From positions 1 through 36,316 of the forward strand of contig CAINXC010000611.1 in the NCBI GenBank assembly GCA_903854655.1: a stretch of DNA of 36,316 bases, given 5' to 3'. Below the pieces are notes generated by a model. The model saw only the letters and a program-made list of their open reading frames with translations. It was not told where the DNA came from and made no database searches. Of this stretch, positions 33,588 through 36,316 are shown piece by piece. The stretch's first letter is position 1. Each line of letters starts with the position of its first letter. Source of the DNA: an uncultured Verrucomicrobiota bacterium (GTDB lineage Bacteria > Verrucomicrobiota > Verrucomicrobiia > Verrucomicrobiales > Verrucomicrobiaceae). Both the position numbers and the translations under genes were made by a program.

Positions 33588-33872
33588 TCAGCAGCTGAAG
33601 CAGGAGTCCGCCACGCACACGGGCTCGTGGGCCAGGTGCCAGATGGAGCAGGCGCTCACGAGCTCGTCCAGGTACTCCAGCGCCTGCGCTTCGGTGAGGA
33701 AGACGGCGGGGGTGGTGTGGATGATGCGGCCGTAACACTCGATAAGCACCCCGGCCACTTTGCCGCTGGTTCGGATTCGAGCCTCGCGCTTCAGGGTCCA
33801 TGCTCCATCTGCAATTTCGGCCACGGTGTGAACCGAAAGGCCGGCAAGTATCGAGTCTTCTGCTGCATTCAT
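33588..33872 (-). CDS. Small hypothetical protein with Cys-rich C-terminus
   Basis: 94 aa from ATG 33872 (MNAAEDSILAGLSVHTVAEI); an in-frame start 27 bp further upstream gives a basic extension. The central part (AWTLKREARIRTSGKVAGVL, TPAVFLTEAQALEYLDELV) reads like a small alpha/beta protein. The last ten residues, VCVADSCFSC, carry three cysteines. There is no signal peptide and no recognised family. It lies alone between a palindrome-rich region and the M42 peptidase gene on the same strand. Confidence 0.55.
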   Translation of the reverse strand: MNAAEDSILAGLSVHTVAEIADGAWTLKREARIRTSGKVAGVLIECYGRIIHTTPAVFLTEAQALEYLDELVSACSIWHLAHEPVCVADSCFSC

Positions 33873-33991
33873 GGCTTTACGAGTTGAAGTTTTCACCACC
33901 CAGTTTCCGCCTGCGCATTTGCGCTTGAGGAAAAGAAAACGAAATCCCGGGGGGAATGTCGAGAACTCCCTTTGCCAAATGATCTGAATTA

Positions 33992-34020
33992 CAATCCATG
34001 GCCACCACGGCCATGAATTG
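33992..34020 (-). terminator. Strong hairpin downstream of the M42 peptidase gene
   Basis: CAATCCATGGCC (33992-34003) pairs with GGCCATGAATTG (34009-34020) at 11 of 12 positions around a 5-nt loop. In the minus direction it follows the peptidase stop by about 73 bp. Only a weak T-rich tail follows, so termination is plausible rather than certain. Confidence 0.4.
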
Positions 34021-34092
34021 CATAAGATCTACAAGTCTTAAATGGTTGCCTCCCGCCGTTCGTCCTTCGGGTCTGCGGCAGCGGGCGTATCT

Positions 34093-35175
34093 CTACAACG
34101 TGAGGGAGAAGGAATCCGCCGAACGCACGCTTTCGGCGAAGGCCACCAGCAGGGAGATGACCTTTTGCACGTCTTCCAGGTCCGCCAGCTCCACCACGCT
34201 GTGCATGTAGCGCAGCGGCAGGGAGACGAGGGCGCTGGGAATGCCTTCGCGCTGGATGAAGATCACATCCGTGTCCGTCCCGGTGAAGCGGGAGGAGGAT
34301 TCGTGCTGGAGATCAATGTCGTGCTTGGCCGCGACCTCGATGAGGCGCTTGACCAGCAGGGGATGATTGGCGCTGCCGTGGGTGATGGAGGGGCCGCCGC
34401 CGAGCTTCACCTTGCCGTGCTTTTCCTTGCTGATGCCGGGGGTGTCGGTGGCGTGCGTCACGTCCAGCACGATGGCAAGGTCAGGCATGAGGCGGTGGGC
34501 GATCATGGCGGCGCCGTTGCCGCCGATCTCTTCCTGAACCGCATTCACGGCGATGACGGTGGAAGGCACGCGCTTCTTCTTTTTCGACAGGCGGTCGATC
34601 ACCTCCGCGATGATGAAGCCGCCGATGCGGTTGTCCAGGGCGCGGCCCATGATCTTGTTGTGGCCGAAGAGCTCCACGCCATCGGCATAGACCATGGGGT
34701 GGCCCACCCGGATGCCGGCCTTGGCCACTTCCTTCGCGCTGGCGAAGCCGAGATCAATGGCGAGTTCATGGACCTTGGGCACCTTTTCGTCCTCGCGGTC
34801 GCGGATATGGATGGCCACGTTGCCGATCACGCCGCGCACCACGCCCTTGTCGCCCATGATGTCCACGCGCCTGCCGCGCGCCGTGGCCACATCGGAGCCG
34901 CCCACGCGGTCCACGAAGATGAAGCCCTCGTCGGAAATGTGCTTCACCATGTAGCCAATCTCATCCGCGTGCGCTTCGAACATGATGCGCTTGCCCTCCT
35001 CGTCCGAGCCCACGAGCGTTGCCCATGCGGTGCCGTAGGCGTCGTTCTCCACCTTGTCGGCAAACTGCCCCACCCATTTCGCCCAGACGCGCTGCCCGGC
35101 GATTTCAAAACCGGTGGGGCTGGGCGTGTTGAGGAGATCGAGGAGGAAGGCCTGGGCTGGGGCGGAAAGAGACAT
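34093..35175 (-). CDS. M42-family metallo-aminopeptidase
   Basis: A cytosolic 360-aa peptidase of family M42 (FrvX/glutamyl aminopeptidase/'cellulase M'). Metal and catalytic motifs are MFEAHADEIGYM (His69, Asp71), GRALDNRIGG (Asp181), AVQEEIGGNGA (Glu215/Glu216), VLDVTHATDTPG (Asp238) and PLRYMHSVVELADLED near the C-terminus. All expected ligands of the two-metal site appear present. These dodecameric enzymes trim peptides from the N-terminus. The start at 35175 (MSLSAPAQAFLLDLLNTPSP) is the normal family start. acpS lies 73 bp upstream on the same strand. Confidence 0.94.
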   Translation of the reverse strand: MSLSAPAQAFLLDLLNTPSPTGFEIAGQRVWAKWVGQFADKVENDAYGTAWATLVGSDEEGKRIMFEAHADEIGYMVKHISDEGFIFVDRVGGSDVATARGRRVDIMGDKGVVRGVIGNVAIHIRDREDEKVPKVHELAIDLGFASAKEVAKAGIRVGHPMVYADGVELFGHNKIMGRALDNRIGGFIIAEVIDRLSKKKKRVPSTVIAVNAVQEEIGGNGAAMIAHRLMPDLAIVLDVTHATDTPGISKEKHGKVKLGGGPSITHGSANHPLLVKRLIEVAAKHDIDLQHESSSRFTGTDTDVIFIQREGIPSALVSLPLRYMHSVVELADLEDVQKVISLLVAFAESVRSADSFSLTL

Positions 35176-35248
35176 GTACGACTAGCATTGAGGGGCCGGG
35201 GCGTTGCGCAACGTGTTTGTTGCTGTCGAATGGAACGCCGGGGGGGCC

Positions 35249-35626
35249 TCATCCCACCGCCACCACGCTTGCCGCCGCCGTCTCCCTGGTGTGGGTGAGG
35301 GTGACGAGCACCTTGGCGATGCCCAGTTCCTTCGCTTTGGCCGCGGCACCATCATGCAGGGCGATGCTGGGCTGGCCGCTTTCGGCGCGCAGCACCTCAA
35401 TGTCCAGCCAGCCCACATCGTCGGCAAAGCCGGTGCCCAGGGCTTTGGCCACGGCCTCCTTCGCCGCGAAGCGCGCGGCGTAGTGCATGGCGGGGTCGGC
35501 GTTTTTGTCGCAGTACGCGCGCTCAGCCTTGGTGAAGGTGCGCGCTTTGAAGCGCTCGCCATGCCGTTCCAGCATGTCGCGGATGCGCGGCACCTCGCAG
35601 AGATCCAGGCCGAGGGAGATGATCAT
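35249..35626 (-). CDS. acpS: Holo-[acyl-carrier-protein] synthase
   Basis: AcpS (125 aa) attaches 4'-phosphopantetheine from coenzyme A to acyl carrier protein. The signature is intact: MIISLGLDLCEVPRI with Asp8 and RFAAKEAVAKALGTGF with Glu57 as Mg2+ ligands, then LVTLTHTRETAAASVVAV at the C-terminus (THTRE where many members have SH). It lies downstream of pdxJ on the same strand, the pdxJ-acpS order known from enterobacteria, but here a partial pdxJ duplicate and two repeat elements sit between them. Confidence 0.95.
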   Translation of the reverse strand: MIISLGLDLCEVPRIRDMLERHGERFKARTFTKAERAYCDKNADPAMHYAARFAAKEAVAKALGTGFADDVGWLDIEVLRAESGQPSIALHDGAAAKAKELGIAKVLVTLTHTRETAAASVVAVG

Positions 35627-35655
35627 GGGGCGCTGGGGGAAGAAGGATGCGCCGC

Positions 35656-35685
35656 CCCTCCGACTAAAGTCGGTACTCCAACCGC
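35656..35685. repeat. REP-like palindrome, copy 2 (GACT/AGTC stem)
   Basis: CCCTCCGACTAAAGTCGG followed by TACTCCAACCGC, with palindromic core CCGAC-TAAA-GTCGG. It lies just upstream of the acpS start. Compared with the copies at 35771 and 36193, both sides of the stem changed (C:G to A:T), so pairing is kept. Confidence 0.8.
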
Positions 35686-35770
35686 GATATTGACGCGCAG
35701 AGAGAACTTCGAGCGCGGTGCTTCGGCAGGTGCTTCCCTGACGGCCTGTAGTCGCCCGTAGCTCCGCAGA

Positions 35771-35800
35771 GCGGCTGGTGTACCGCCTTTAGGCGGAGGG
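35771..35800. repeat. REP-like palindrome, copy 3
   Basis: On the plus strand GCGGCTGGTGTACCGCC followed by TTTAGGCGGAGGG, with core CCGCC-TTTA-GGCGG. Identical over 30 bp to copy 4. It contains the stop codon of the truncated pdxJ copy. Confidence 0.85.
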
Positions 35801-36190
35801 ATGGCGCTGATATTCATCAAGTGTTGCCTCATACCCGCGCATCACCACCAGCATCTCCTGCACGGCGGCGCGCAGGCCGATGAAAACGGCGCGGGAAACG
35901 ATGTGGTGGCCGATGTTCAGCTCGTGCAGGTGCGGCACGGCGAACAGGTCCGGCAGGTTTGCGGTGGTGAGGCCGTGGCCGGCATTGATCTGCAAGCCCA
36001 GGCTGTGTCCCAGCTCCGCCGCCGCCTTCAGCCTTTCGACTTCCGTCGCGCGCTCGGCGCCGGTGTGATTGGCGAAGGTGCCGGTGTGCAGCTCGATCAT
36101 GCTCGCACCAGCTTCCGCGCTGGCCCTCACCTGGTCCAGATCGGGATCGATGAACATGCTTACGCGCGTGCCATTGGCCGAGACCTGGCA
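35789..36190 (-). pseudogene. pdxJ: Truncated tandem copy of pdxJ (C-terminal half)
   Basis: An open stretch from 36157 encodes the C-terminal half of pyridoxine 5'-phosphate synthase: MFIDPDLDQVRASAEAGASM, IELHTGTFANHTG, GLQINAGHGLTTANLPDLF, HELNIGHHIVSRAVFIGL. The N-terminal half, with its active-site residues, is absent. Just upstream of 36157 the family sequence ANGTR appears in a different frame from VSMFIDPD, consistent with a 2-nt deletion. Upstream of 36190 the similarity ends at a REP-like element. Its last 64 bp equal the end of the neighbouring pdxJ (36253-36316) with one mismatch. The tail is altered (ATLDEYQRHPSA) and stops in the next REP element. Confidence 0.85.
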
Positions 36191-36192
36191 TG

Positions 36193-36222
36193 GCGGCTGG
36201 TGTACCGCCTTTAGGCGGAGGG
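36193..36222. repeat. REP-like palindrome, copy 4
   Basis: Same 30 bp as 35771-35800. It lies between the 3' end of the upstream pdxJ and the start of the truncated copy, at the likely duplication joint. Confidence 0.85.
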
Positions 36223-36247
36223 ACTGGGCTGCTTTTCATCCTTGGTT

Positions 36248-36316
36248 TCAGGTTGCCGCATACCCGCGCATCACCACCAGCATCTCCTGCACGGCGGCGC
36301 GCAGGCCGATGAAAAC
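36248..36316 (-). CDS. pdxJ: Pyridoxine 5'-phosphate synthase, C-terminal end (cut by window)
   Basis: The last 22 codons of a pdxJ gene that continues beyond the window: VFIGLRAAVQEMLVVMRGYA then AT and a stop at 36250-36248. PdxJ condenses 1-deoxyxylulose 5-phosphate with 3-amino-2-oxopropyl phosphate in vitamin B6 synthesis. It is presumably the intact copy, since the second copy at 35789-36190 is truncated. Confidence 0.75.
   Translation of the reverse strand, partial: VFIGLRAAVQEMLVVMRGYAAT

Overview
This 36.3-kb, GC-rich window looks like the chromosome of a Verrucomicrobiota bacterium, probably Verrucomicrobiales and Prosthecobacter-like. The evidence is a 'planctomycete-type' cytochrome/DUF1549/DUF1553 protein, a secreted sulfatase, a Gfo/Idh/MocA oxidoreductase, few clear Shine-Dalgarno sequences, and several families of short dispersed repeats. 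The taxonomic call is inferred from family content and no marker gene was compared. Most genes are housekeeping or metabolic. There is no integrase, transposase, CRISPR array, tRNA or rRNA that I can recognise.

Layout. 1-5.4 kb: a hypothetical gene cut by the window edge, a PSCyt/PSD1 protein, a NUDIX-like protein, a small zinc-ribbon protein and a membrane-anchored alpha/beta hydrolase. 5.4-8.3 kb: uvrA. 8.3-10.2 kb: an AT-richer island with a strongly structured RNA candidate directly upstream of a HEPN-motif protein gene. 10.2-18.7 kb: moeA and a lipoprotein, a fused TrhO rhodanese/RluA pseudouridine synthase, pheT, a DegT-type aminotransferase and ribF. 19.1-21.6 kb: three co-directional genes without signal peptides (alpha/beta hydrolase, peptidoglycan-binding M15 peptidase, GH75-like glycosidase) that look like a wall-lysis or effector cassette. 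21.6-26.6 kb: an L,D-transpeptidase, an oxidoreductase, a zinc/IF2_N-like protein, a sulfatase and a YhcH-family protein. 26.7-33.1 kb: a Fic protein with a possible operator pair, a DUF6714-like protein, an NCS2-type permease, a decayed DUF433/DUF5615 toxin-antitoxin pair, a DUF4062 (TIR-like) protein and a secreted coiled-coil protein. 33.6-36.3 kb: a small unknown, an M42 peptidase, acpS, and pdxJ with a decayed partial tandem copy.

Repeats are the second theme. A REP-like palindrome occurs four times with covarying stem bases. Two larger inverted repeats (13.8 kb and 28.2 kb) look like MITEs. A repeat of about 110 bp sits at the 3' side of two minus-strand genes. Micro-repeats of a CACTGAGCACT type are read as protein within uvrA and the PSD1 gene. 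The best candidate for an undescribed system is the structured RNA plus HEPN gene at 8.48-10.09 kb. The GH75/M15/hydrolase cassette and the DUF4062 gene beside the broken toxin-antitoxin pair come next.
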